Notes under the pieces: generated by a model
Databases searched by the model: none
The model's input: only the letters and a program-made list of their open reading frames with translations
What the model was told of the DNA's origin: nothing
Source: Petrosia ficiformis
Lineage: Eukaryota > Porifera > Demospongiae > Haplosclerida > Petrosiidae
Length of the DNA: 64,000 nucleotides
Direction of reading: 5' to 3'
NCBI GenBank assembly: GCA_947044365.1
Contig: OX345639.1
Span: 6,877,718-6,941,717, forward strand
Shown: one piece after another, positions 1 through 10,638 of the stretch
How the letters are laid out: each line of letters starts with the position of its first letter
Numbering within the stretch: the first letter of the stretch is position 1
Program-made: the position numbers and the translations under genes

Positions 1-1633
1 CTTTCTTTGTATCTCTGACATGAACACATTTACAATCGTCAGCACCATCGTTGCATGTATTTGAGTCATTTTTAATGCCTTGACATTTTTCTTTTTCTAT
101 TACCTCACTTTTTTCTGTGTCACCAACTGATAGTGAAAATGGATATGTAGGTAGCTTCATGTTACGTGCATTCATAGAATTTAACATCTCTTTTGGACCT
201 TCAAAGCCAAAATTGAAGAAAAGCTTATCATCTTGTCTCACCTGTAAAGCAGGAAGATTATCATCAGGTATCAGGTCAGGGAACTTTAATGTTAAGTTAT
301 GAATATGGATACAAGTCAACTTATAAGAAGGAGGATATTCTCTAAATGGACAATTAAGAACAGTGCAATTATATGTGCTATTGCAGCAACTACTGACTGG
401 AGTTGAACTGTCATTTATGGATTTATATCGAGTGGAGTTTGGTACAGAGTTTATATCATAATGTAAAATGGCTTCAACAGAATGGGATTCTTTTTCTAGA
501 GTCTCGGCTCTTATCATAAAATTCTCAGGTTTTGAATTACCTATTTCTGAACTTGTTTTAGTTTTCAGAAGGAAGTCATAACGTTCTCCAGAATGTATAA
601 TGATATAATCAACCTTCTGTTTTTCAACAAATGCTCCATCTGTAGCAATAACCATAAGCTTGTGTTCATCTACTGATACACGATATGCAAAAATATCCTG
701 AGCTCCTATCAAACGAAATCGATAAGTATTATCACTTGAAACAGTGAAGATACTGAGAAGTGTTTCACTGTAGTTATCATTTTCACGTCTGCCCTTACCA
801 TTGATCAATCCAGAACAATATGGATGATCACTAACCTCTGCCTCATCTAGTGAACGTATTATAGTTTCACCCATTTCAGTTTCATCCATTTCAGATACTT
901 TCTCATCCTGCCAATCTAGAAATGTGAGTGTGTGTAAACCTGGCATGTCTTCAAAATCGTATCCAAGCCTACTTGTATCTTCTTTTTGCTCTCTAACGAT
1001 AAGAGCGCCAAAGAGTCCTATTGTTCTTTGTGTCTTACTGTGGGAATGATACCAGTGAGTACCAGTTTGCATTGCTTGGAATATATAAGTAAAACTACCA
1101 TTAGATGGTATACCACATTGAGTGACATGTTCTACTCCATCCATCCAGTGAGTGTTCTTCTGATGCATACCATGCCAATGGATGGAGGTTTTTTCGTTCA
1201 GTTTATTTATTACATTAACAACTAAATACTGATCCTTGTTGAGAATAAGTGTGGGACCTGGTGCACGTCCATTGATTGCGATAAATGACCTCATTGACTT
1301 TCCATCGACTGTAAATGGTTGAGTGCAAGCTGTACTCTCCACTGTTATATATTTACATACATCATCATTTGTGGGTTCTTCACGAGGTCGAAGGTTTCCC
1401 GTAGTACTATCGATATACCACTCTGTGCCTTTATTTGTGTCTATTGACATTCCGTTGTCAGTAATCTTATATCGTGTGAATGGTTTGAGTTTCTGAATGA
1501 TTAGTTTAATCTCACAAGTTTCATCATCAGTTAGAGAACAGTCACATACTGGAGTAGTATAATCACAAGGTACCTCAGAAGACTCTGCTCCCACAATGAG
1601 CATCAAAAAGAACAGCACTATTTGCAAACCCAT
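1..1633 (-). CDS. Laccase-like multicopper oxidase, copy 1 (3' end outside window)
   Basis: Multicopper oxidases couple one-electron oxidation of substrates (phenols, diamines or metal ions) to four-electron reduction of O2 to water. The ATG is at 1,633-1,631, directly after a splice-acceptor-like CAG, and an open frame runs to the window edge (about 544 codons). It opens with a hydrophobic signal peptide (MGLQIVLFFLMLIVGAES), then a Cys-rich patch. The first two copper motifs are intact: HWHGMHQ, followed by the laccase-like WMDGVEHVTQCGI, then THWYHSHS. The last two motifs would lie beyond the window. It is closest to copy 2 in leader and upstream DNA, but more diverged in the middle, for example a run with repeated Glu/Met after LDWQDEK and YCSGLINGKGR in place of YWSGIINGKGR. 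Family call is secure; substrate is unknown. Confidence 0.9.
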   Translation of the reverse strand, partial: MGLQIVLFFLMLIVGAESSEVPCDYTTPVCDCSLTDDETCEIKLIIQKLKPFTRYKITDNGMSIDTNKGTEWYIDSTTGNLRPREEPTNDDVCKYITVESTACTQPFTVDGKSMRSFIAINGRAPGPTLILNKDQYLVVNVINKLNEKTSIHWHGMHQKNTHWMDGVEHVTQCGIPSNGSFTYIFQAMQTGTHWYHSHSKTQRTIGLFGALIVREQKEDTSRLGYDFEDMPGLHTLTFLDWQDEKVSEMDETEMGETIIRSLDEAEVSDHPYCSGLINGKGRRENDNYSETLLSIFTVSSDNTYRFRLIGAQDIFAYRVSVDEHKLMVIATDGAFVEKQKVDYIIIHSGERYDFLLKTKTSSEIGNSKPENFMIRAETLEKESHSVEAILHYDINSVPNSTRYKSINDSSTPVSSCCNSTYNCTVLNCPFREYPPSYKLTCIHIHNLTLKFPDLIPDDNLPALQVRQDDKLFFNFGFEGPKEMLNSMNARNMKLPTYPFSLSVGDTEKSEVIEKEKCQGIKNDSNTCNDGADDCKCVHVRDTKK

Positions 1634-1726
1634 ACTCTGTGAATGGAAGGATTAGATAAATAAATTAATTGCATTTCTAATGCATACTTTTTGTATGTAA
1701 TATTTCATGAATTTTGTGGATCGTTA

Positions 1727-1776
1727 CAGTCTATAACTGAACTGTACACTCTAGTGTATAGTTCAGTTATAGACTG
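1727..1776. repeat. 50-bp near-perfect palindrome upstream of MCO1
   Basis: CAGTCTATAACTGAAC and its reverse complement face each other around a short centre, CACTCTAGTG. It lies about 95-145 bp upstream of the MCO1 ATG, inside the presumed 5' UTR intron. The paralogous stretch upstream of MCO2 (about 13,135-13,180) is a more decayed version of the same palindrome, so it predates the duplication. Confidence 0.75.
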
Positions 1777-2339
1777 TCTGCTAAACTATGCTATTGGAAT
1801 AGTAGTTGTTCTATAGAATGCCAAATTTGCTATTTTACATGAAAGTTTTGAAAAAGTGCATCTAAATGTTTCATAGAATGAATATGACATAATTTGTAAT
1901 CATGACATAATTTGTAATCATGAAATATAATTATATTCCGTTTGATTCAGCACTCCATATGATAGAATAATATTAGCAAATGTGATATGTGTACTTCATT
2001 ATAGTACTTCAACAGATATTCGGATCCACCAGTTATTCGATAGGGAATACTATTTCTGGATATTTGGTATAGCTATCCATAGGATATTCATAGATATTTA
2101 CAACAGGGTGTCTGGATACCAAATCCACTATCTGTTGAAACACTACTTCATTATATTAGATTAGATATATACATTAGGAGATGACAAACCTGAATGATCT
2201 TGCACATGTTACAAGTGAGATTACTTGTTTGCAGAATTCAGCTACAAAACGTTTACTTGTTCGTGGAATTTCAGCTAAGAAAATATGTCTTGCGTTGTAG
2301 AATTCTGTCTTCACTGTTTCTTGGAATTGCCGACAAGTG

Positions 2340-2366
2340 CTGAGAGTTTGCAGCGCCCTTTATATA
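2340..2366 (-). promoter_or_regulatory. Candidate TATA box/core promoter of MCO1
   Basis: On the minus strand the string TATATATAAAGGGCGCTGC sits about 720 bp upstream of the MCO1 ATG. A splice-donor-like CATTCAG|GTTTGT lies near 2,195, and an acceptor CAG lies immediately before the ATG. Together these suggest a transcript with a noncoding first exon of about 150 nt and a 5' UTR intron. The MCO2 counterpart near 14,050 has a degraded TATA. Inference only; transcript data would settle it. Confidence 0.35.
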
Positions 2367-2871
2367 TATCATGTTGAATTACTAAGGCTTTACATTGATG
2401 GTAGCGCATAGAACCTATCACCATGCCGCCCCATTGTCCAAACTAGTCAGACCACTAGAACTAGAGAGTGGGAGTGAAAAGACGTCTTAATATGATAGAT
2501 TCCAACTCATTGAACAGACCAGCCTTATAATAGGTATGAACGTAAATACTAAAATATTATATAAAATAACACCATAATAAACTGTTTGTACATAAAGCCC
2601 TACACATTATTCTTAGAAACATTTCTGAGAATTAGGGGATGAACATGTTAGATTAAATAAACCATAGTCCACTTTGTTGTGATCCTTATCATTTTCCTAA
2701 ATTGTAAGGGATTATCTACTCTACTATATACATCTTATGTACTTCTCTAGCAAGTAGTGCATTATATCAATGTAATGAATCCATATATATGATGCAACGA
2801 CTATTTCATTTATAATTTAATTTTGAAAATACTTTTACCTGACCTTTAAATCACATTTACATTATAGTATA

Positions 2872-3418
2872 TAGGGCTGCCGCGATATAAAGATATATCG
2901 TATATCGCAACATAACCGTGCACGATATATCATATCGCGAAATTTATTTATATCGATACAAAAGGGTGTGGCAATTAATTTGTGTAGTCACGCTCATGCA
3001 ATTTTAACACGTGAAAGATGGCAGAGTGTAGTAAGGTCGTATATCAGGAAGAAGATTTATATACTCACCCTCGAGCTAAGAGTAAAGCGTGGATTCACTT
3101 CGGTTTCAAGAAAGACTCCATGGGAAAGCTTGTCAAAGATAAAGTTTTTTGTAGGATTTGTCGATCGTCGATCACTTCTAACCAGACCTACCATCTTCAA
3201 AAACAACATCTTTTAGCTTTCAAGGAAGTAGAGAAAGAAAGGAAACACTCCAAAGACGATGAAAAGCAAGCTAAGCAACTAGAATCTTATTCAATGTGGC
3301 ATGAAAACAATATAGTACATAACATATATTTTAATGTTTATGTCATGACATATGTCATATCGTGACATAAACTGCCATGACATATGACATGGAAAATTTC
3401 CATATCGTGGCAGCACTA
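2872..3418 (+). mobile_element. hAT-like nonautonomous element with BED-finger remnant
   Basis: The 547-bp element has terminal inverted repeats TAGGGCTGCCGCGATAT and, at the other end reversed, TAGTGCTGCCACGATAT. It is flanked by the 8-bp duplication ATAGTATA (2,864-2,871 and 3,419-3,426), the hAT hallmark. Inside, a plus-strand ORF (3,018-3,365) encodes a BED-type zinc-finger segment: KSKAWIHFGF, then CRIC, then HLQKQH spacing. No catalytic domain of the transposase remains, so it must depend on an element elsewhere. Confidence 0.88.
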
Positions 3419-3559
3419 ATAGTATAATATGTTGATCTGTTTATGTATAATTTTCATCTTAACTCTACTATATGCATTACATTGAGAACTAATAACATAC
3501 AAACTAAAGTGTGTTCACATACACAATGTCCTCAAAATTAGGTTGTGATGACTTTATAT

Positions 3560-3680
3560 GTAATTTAGTGTATAGTTTAAAGTCATAAGGGTAATACATG
3601 ATTTAGTGTATAGCTTAATGTCATAAGGGTAATACATGATTTAGTATATAGTTCAATGTCATAAATGTAATACATGATTA
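3560..3680. repeat. Short tandem repeat, ~50-bp unit, about 2.5 copies
   Basis: The segment GTCATAAGGGTAATACATGA recurs with the preceding TTTAGTGTATAG. The MCO2-side paralogue (about 14,580-14,620) has only one unit, so the array expanded after duplication. Confidence 0.7.
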
Positions 3681-4275
3681 TATTGTAACTGAATAATGAA
3701 GTAATGGATTAAAATCTGGCATACATAAAAAAGCATGGAAAGAATAATTATATGAAAATGTTGGAATAAAAAGACTGTTGGTCATTCCAAACTAAAGTTA
3801 TGAACATTTTTCTGAGGAAAAGATGTGTGACCTTTATCATAATTATCATTCATAATAAACATTAATGATCTTAACTTGAATACTGATAAAGTGATTCCAC
3901 TTAAACTTGTTTATAAAATTGGTTAGTCTTCTATGTAGACGTAAATTTACTAGAGTAGAAGGTGTAATTACTATTTGATGATTCACACAAAAATGTGATA
4001 ATACTAAGAGTTGTTAAATAAGTCATAATAATATCTTCACCAAAATTAATTAACAATTCTATGGACATTACTTATTGTTGATCATGTGACCTGTGGCCAA
4101 TCAGAGTGCAGATAATGTGTCACGTGACTGAACATTAAATGACTTATTGCACACTTTTGTGTGCAATACGTTAGTTATTGCACACTTTGTTCACCTCTAC
4201 TAACGAAGCTGCTCCAACAACAGTGGTAGTTCACCAGATCATCAATAAATCACTTAGAACACACTTGACAGTGCA

Positions 4276-4378
4276 TTGTGTGTTTCAATGTAGCACTTGG
4301 GCGGTCAATAAAGGTCTCGTTTACATAACGCACTCGCCTTCGGCTTGTGCATTATGTAAACTCGTGCTACATTAAAAC
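4276..4378. repeat. Palindromic element with CTTCGG apex
   Basis: Arms TTCAATGTAGCAC and GTTTACATAACGCAC pair with GTGCATTATGTAAAC and GTGCTACATT around a centre reading CTCGCCTTCGGC. It has no coding content. The corresponding site in the other spacer copy (about 15,225-15,245) lacks this hairpin, reading straight from CTTGACAGTG into CTACATT, so the element is an insertion here or was deleted there. Confidence 0.65.
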
Positions 4379-6599
4379 ACGTAATCAGTGTAAAGTGTGT
4401 TCTAACTATTACTTATGAACCACTTATATTATAATACAGTAGAATGTATACTAAAATATTATATAAATAACACCATAATAAACTGTTTGTACATAAAGCC
4501 CTACAAATTATTCCTAGAAACATGTATTTTAATACAGTAATGTTGTGAAATTTCTAAGAATTATGGGATGAACATGTTAGATTAAATAAACTCTAGTACA
4601 CTTTGTTGTGTTCCTTACATTTTTCTAGATTATCTACTCTTCTATTCTATATTGTGAAAAATTAAGAAAATATATCTCACCATTCTCATGTACGAGTATG
4701 TGCATTATATCAATATAATAAATCCTCGTTACATATGATTCACCTAATTTTAGTAGAGGAAATATGCTATGTACATGTAACAAGTGAACACTTTATTGAA
4801 TATGAATAAAGTGAGTCCACATAACCTGCTTGAAAAACTGGTTAGTCTTCTATGTTAGTGTAACTTTGTGGGCTTACTAGAAGAAAAGATTAATTATATT
4901 AGAACATAATACTGCATAATTATAAATTACTGTTGAAAGTTGTTAAATAAGTCGTAATAACATATTTTTCAGCAAATGTTACTTAACAACTCTCTCATGA
5001 TAAACAATATCCATGAAATTCGTTATAGTAGAGTCGAATGTATTAAATAAACTGTTTGTACATAAAGCCCTACAAATTATTCCTAGCAACATGTTTTTTA
5101 ATACAGTAATGTTGTGAATTATGGGATGAACATGTTAGATTGAATAAACCATAGTCCACATTTTTGTGTTCCTTAACATTTTCCTAGAATCGTAAGGGAT
5201 TATCTACTCTACTATATTGTGAAAATACATCTTATGTACTTCTCTACTGAGTAGGCCTATGTGTCAATGTAATACAGTCATATCTTTAAATACTAGTTAT
5301 ATATGATGCACTTAACCTTTGTAGACAAAATATATTTACATGTAATGTTAGCTAATGAGTATTTTAACTTCAATACACATAAAGTGATTCTAGTTAAACC
5401 TGTTTGAAAAACTGGTTAGTATGTTGGAGTAACTTTGTGGATTTACTAGAGTAGAAAGTATAATTATGTTACTCGCCCAAAATGTGATAACACTGGATAA
5501 TTATAGATTACAATTTAGAGTTGTTAAACAAGTCTTATAACATCTTCTTCAGCAATTAATAACTCTCTATGGATTATTATAACATGATATATAATATGTA
5601 TGAACCTCATATTTATAGTAGAGTTAATATAATTCACTATTCGTCCATCTGTGTGTATGTTTTGAACTAAAGAATTTATTCCAAATCCGTGCCTACCTCA
5701 AGTAGATGTTTATTATTACTTCTCCATGTGTTATATTATTGTGATTAGAGTAGTATAAAGTGAGAAGTTAGTGCTGTATATAGTATTTGTTTATAGCTTA
5801 GTAAATAGAATACAGATACAAATATAGCGTACTCTAAATAAGTATATGCATGGAACATCTTCACAATTTATTTGTATTGTGTTTCACAGCTTGGAAATAT
5901 AAGAATGCATTCTGAATCATTTACTATATACCTGTAGAGTATATAATATAATAAGATATTTGACTGTAACAGTATACTGTGTTACTAAGACTGAACCATC
6001 CTTTTATATTCATACATTATAGATTTATTTATGTATGTGAGTACATACTGTTCAATGATCATTTATAATTTTGTACAGCTAATTGTAGTGATGTATGTAG
6101 GTGTGGTATCCAATATCTGGTTACTAATGACTGATCAGTTGTAATTGTACACAACATGCATGTAGGAGTATATATCACAACCCATAGAACATATAATTGT
6201 AGACATGTAGAGCTGCCATTGATTGGAATTCAGCTACAAATCTCTTATGATTTTTGTATTTCTTTGTCCTCCTGGAATTGCAGGTAAAATAGAATGTTTG
6301 CAAAATAGACAGTTTGCAATATAGTTCATATATATCATCTTGAATTACTAAGGCTTTATACATAAGGTAGCATATAACATAATCAAGACTGCGGCCCCGC
6401 AGTGTCCTGAACCGGCTGAACTGGCCAATCACCAGAGAGTTGGAGTAAATAGATGTCTATATATGATAGATTCCAGCTCTTTGAACAGACCAGCCTTATA
6501 GTACATATCAATGTAATACTAAAATATTATATAAAATAACACCATAATAAACTGTTTGTACATAAAGCCCTACAAATTATTCCTAGAAACATGGATTTT

Positions 6600-8080
6600 A
6601 ATACAGTAATGTGTAAACTTTTCTGAGAATTAGGGAAAAATCCCTTTTTTATTCTAGTCCTCAGCATAACCATAAACCATATTTTTTCAATGTTCTGCCC
6701 AAACTGGTTGGACTAGCCACCACTCAGATGAATTAACAACCACTCAGATGACCAATCAGAAAATACATGTATAGGCTACTGAGACAGAATTAAGTATATA
6801 CAGTACTGGATAAAAAGCACTAAATGCAATTTAGAATCTAACCACCATCTAAATAGTCTAGACAGAACACTGGTATTGATGAACACTGACTATTATAATT
6901 CCACAAATATTGAATGTGTTATTCTTAACTAATACAATGGAGCAGCTGCTATATCTCAACTTAAACCTGTTTGAAAAGCCGGTTAACTTTCTTATGTTTA
7001 CGATTACATTATAATTTTACAAATTTTGTGGGTTTATTTGAGTAGAAAATATAATAATATATACATAATATATAATACTACAGTATACACATACATTATA
7101 ATAATACATAACTTTGTGGTAGTACTGTATAATTAGGCATTACTGCAATTCACTCCTACATATCGGTTCATGCTTCATGTAAGCTAACATGAATAATTAG
7201 AGTATATATGGTACTATATTAGCTGGTATATAGGCTATGGTTATGGCATCTGATGTGAACTCAGTTTACATGGATGTATTAATATCCAGTGTGATTGTTA
7301 CTATTACTAATGCAGTAAGTGACTTTAGTGTATATAATCAGAGAGTACAATAGTACTCTCTATGTAGGTATGGCATCGAAAAAATATGGCCGCCCATACA
7401 GATTGTCGTTAAGGTAGAGAACCGGCGAGTGGCAAAATTGGCAAAATCTTCATCACATTACTATTATTTTTCAGACAAATCATTTTTTTGTTTGTTGAAA
7501 TATCTCAATGATTCTAGCACCATTCCAGTCGCATTCATAGTAAAATTCTGATCTACAAGTATCAAGATGATATCCTCAGATACTATAAAAGAAGAGAGTC
7601 TCAATGACTACAAAGATTTGATCTAGAATTGGATGCCAATTTCATAAGTGTATTCATTAATCTAGCCACGTGGAAATAATTATGCATGCGTATCTTTGTA
7701 CTTGGAACATGGAAGCTGAAAGGAGAGTTTGTTGCATTGGAATCATAAACGTATTAATAATGTTTGTGAGCAAATACATTCTTATAATATTGAATATAAT
7801 AATTATTAATATTAAAGCCATTATGTAATATTATTATATACTATGATAAGCATTGGAATACCGAATGGTTGACACAGTGACAGATACTACTTCTTGTAGG
7901 ACTGCAGACAGTGCTGTAAGTGAAATAGAGAATAGACATCATCTGTAAGTCAAACTAATGCATAAATAATTGATATATACAAAAAACTGACCTTCATTGA
8001 TGAACAAATTTAAAAATATAACTTACACCAGCATTTCTGCAATCTACAAAAAAAACTCACACCATTCAGGAATAAAAACA
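6600..8080. other. Gene-free spacer with a paralogous empty site
   Basis: No gene is seen. 6,640-7,260 matches 18,255-19,330. At 7,000-7,007 the single ACGATTAC is the unoccupied counterpart of the element at 18,628-19,097. The rest is AT-rich, unassigned sequence. Confidence 0.6.
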
Positions 8081-8088
8081 ATGGAAAC

Positions 8089-8420
8089 AAGAATAATAAA
8101 AAATATTTTCAATAAAAATGACAAGATGTAGGGACGTCAAAACCCAAAAAACAAAGTTGGGATGCTAACATAGGACCCAAAATTAAACAAACCACTTCCA
8201 CATAACCCTACATAAGACCTTACACCGCTATAAAGCAAAATACAAAGAGTTGCAATTATGTAGGTTTATGTGCTGTACTTATTATGTAGGGTTATATGGA
8301 AGTGGTTTGTTTAATTTTGGGTCCTATGTTAGCATCCCAACCTTGTTAGCATGCTTTTGGGGTTTTGACGTCCCTATATCTTCTTTCATTTTTATTGAAA
8401 ATATTTTTTATTATTCTTTT
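8089..8420. mobile_element. Long fold-back (inverted-repeat) element
   Basis: Two arms of roughly 135-150 bp are near-perfect reverse complements. The left arm begins AAGAATAATAAAAAATATTT and runs through GGGACGTCAAAACCC and AGGACCCAAAATTAAAC. The right arm returns through GTTTAATTTTGGGTCCT and GGGGTTTTGACGTCCC. A loop of about 50 bp contains repeated TTATGTAGG. The right arm has an extra GTTAGCATGC. The plus-strand ORF across it is fortuitous. Confidence 0.8.
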
Positions 8421-8732
8421 ATAATAATGAATATTTATATACACACAGAGTTGCACATACGTAAACATTGTTAAACTTGAAATCCAATTAATAATGTATT
8501 GAATTTCAAGACTAACCTTTTAAGACACTTGTCATTAAATTGTCATAAATGAATGTGTAGTAACATTCAATCTCTTATACATGTTTTATATATTATACTT
8601 TGTATGTGATATGATAATGCAACAGCTATGAGTAAAGTACATACATTCAAGAACACTTGTGATTAAATTGTCATAAATGAATCTAGTAATCTCTTACATA
8701 TGTATCACATATTTTAATTTATATGAGATATG

Positions 8733-8734
8733 TA

Positions 8735-8788
<54 letters not shown>
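8733..8788. repeat. (TA)n microsatellite
   Basis: A run of alternating T and A of about 50 bp, with no further structure. Confidence 0.9.
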
Positions 8789-8790
<2 letters not shown>

Positions 8791-9059
8791 TATGTATTGT
8801 CTATAAAGATGGGTGGGGTGATAGCAGTGTTAAAACTTTTACTTTTAGTGTTAGTTTAGATACAGATACTGCAATTGCCCAGTCTAAACACTGCTCTGTA
8901 TTATTTAACTACTCTATTGAGTACTATTGTAAGTTATACTTCCGTTTCATATATGACACTTACAATCCATAATCGTAGTGGTTAATAAATTGTTTTTCAT
9001 AGTACTCCTCATCAATTAGTGTATATATTATATAATAATATAGTTACATTATGAAAAAT

Positions 9060-9835
9060 TATATAACGAGCGCCGTTGGGACGGGACCCTTGCCTACATG
9101 GCAAAGTGATACAAACCACTACAATTTTTTTCTAAATATAATAAAGTTTGTGTATGAAACAAATAATACTTTTGTTACATGGAATAGGTATATAAATTTG
9201 AAAAACATTTATGGGCATTAATTAAAACTGTTATAACTTTATATCCTAAAAGACAAAATAAGGATATCAATGAAATGTATAATTTGTATATAATTATATC
9301 TTACATTGTACATCTAATTCTCAAACAATGAAGAAGTTCTCAAGTCTACCTCTAAAGTCTCCGTGTGAAAACGTATTGACTATTGAATCGCCTCTACCAT
9401 GTGTTTAGTACATGACGCATGCACATACAAGTAGGTGGAGCTAGGTAGCTTTCTCTCTTGCATCAATGGTGGTGTAGTAGCAACCATAACCTCGATTGTT
9501 TTTGGTATGAAGTGTTTCTTGGCTAGCGACAGCCATGAAACAGGATCACTTGTGTTTTGTGTGTCCATATTTACTCTCGTTATTGCCCTCGTTTCATCTT
9601 AAAGTTGTGAAACGGTAACTGTGAGTTATAAAAATTGTCATAACTTTAGAACCAAAAGGTTTTAGAAGAATTCCTACGTTATTTTTTTTCCTTGTATAAT
9701 TTGAAGTCTACCAGTACCCCGTTTGAATTGTCAATGTTTTTATTTTTTCAGAAAAAGTGCTAACAGACAGACAGACAGACACAGACAAAACGATTACCAT
9801 ACCCTTCCGCCTACGCTACGCGGCGAGGGTAATTA
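9060..9835 (-). repeat. Dispersed repeat with a second copy at 61,940-62,345
   Basis: Read on the minus strand it begins near 9,830 with GGAAGGGTATGGTAATCG, then TTTTGTCTGTGTCTGTCTG, then AAATTATACAAGG, AAGTTATGACAATTTT and CACAGTTACCGTTTCACAAC. The same words in the same order occur on the plus strand at 61,955-62,150 (AGTTATGACAATTTTCACAG, TCACCGTTTAACAAC). Tandem CAGA at 9,764-9,783 is part of the repeat. A 62-codon minus ORF (9,380-9,568) has no recognisable domain. Class not determined; no terminal repeats or duplication seen. Confidence 0.6.
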
Positions 9836-9839
9836 TATG

Positions 9840-10638
9840 TACATGTATATACCAGAATTTAAAATGGGCCAACCCAAGGGTTAACAGTTCAGCCCAATTT
9901 TAAGTGCTCAATTGGGTTGCAGGGTCTGTCAAAACCAGTTAATAAACCGGTCAACACCAGTTCTATCTATGATCATGAAACAATTTGGTCAGGCTAGATA
10001 GACTATTGCATGGATTGGAACTTGACGTATAACAAAAAAGAACAGGAATTATATGAAACTAGTACAGGTAAAAAGATTGTAAGTCATTATTTAAGTTATG
10101 AACATTTTTCTGAGGTGAAGATGAAAGTGAATGACCTTTAGCTTTTCATTAAATATTCATTAACTAGCTTCTCATTAATTATTCATTAACCATGGGCTAT
10201 TATTTACATGCCCACTCATTATTGATCAAGCCATTGTGACGATGTAACTTCCTTAGTTACTGATAGCACTGTAATACTAATGTATGTATATATTATATAT
10301 AATATATATTATACATGTATGTATTATAATTATAAAAATTATCCCACATTTGGCTTGTGGCTGTAGCTGCGTCTGTTAACTAATTGAAACTAAAACCTTT
10401 TTAATATGGCATTTTAATAAAAAATACACCCAAATAATAAAATTAAATTACATAAAACTGCAACTAAAATAGTGTACTAAGTTCAAAAGAGACTTTCTAT
10501 TGGTCCACAAAATGTTTAAAATTATATATAAGGGGTCTAAAAACTGGAACTGCTAAAACAATACAAAGTGGTACACATAACACAACTAAAAATATATGCC
10601 ATTGTATTTGTATATCTGTTGATTGCAACATTTGAAAT
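9840..10638. other. Spacer downstream of MCO2
   Basis: AT-rich with no gene seen. It presumably holds the MCO2 3' UTR on the minus strand. A TATA-rich palindromic stretch lies near 10,285-10,320. Confidence 0.5.

Larger units (their letters stand above)
1634..6600. repeat. Segmental-duplication spacer, copy A (pairs with 13,042-18,260)
   Basis: No gene is seen here. Long stretches match the spacer upstream of MCO2 in the same order: the region after the ATG, a promoter-like block near 2,190-2,540, then several interspersed copies of a shared module that begins near AAACTGTTTGTACATAAAGC. Module starts are seen near 2,575, 4,480, 5,048 and 6,545. Differences between the two spacers are clean insertions or deletions, including the hAT-like element at 2,872. 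Confidence 0.8.
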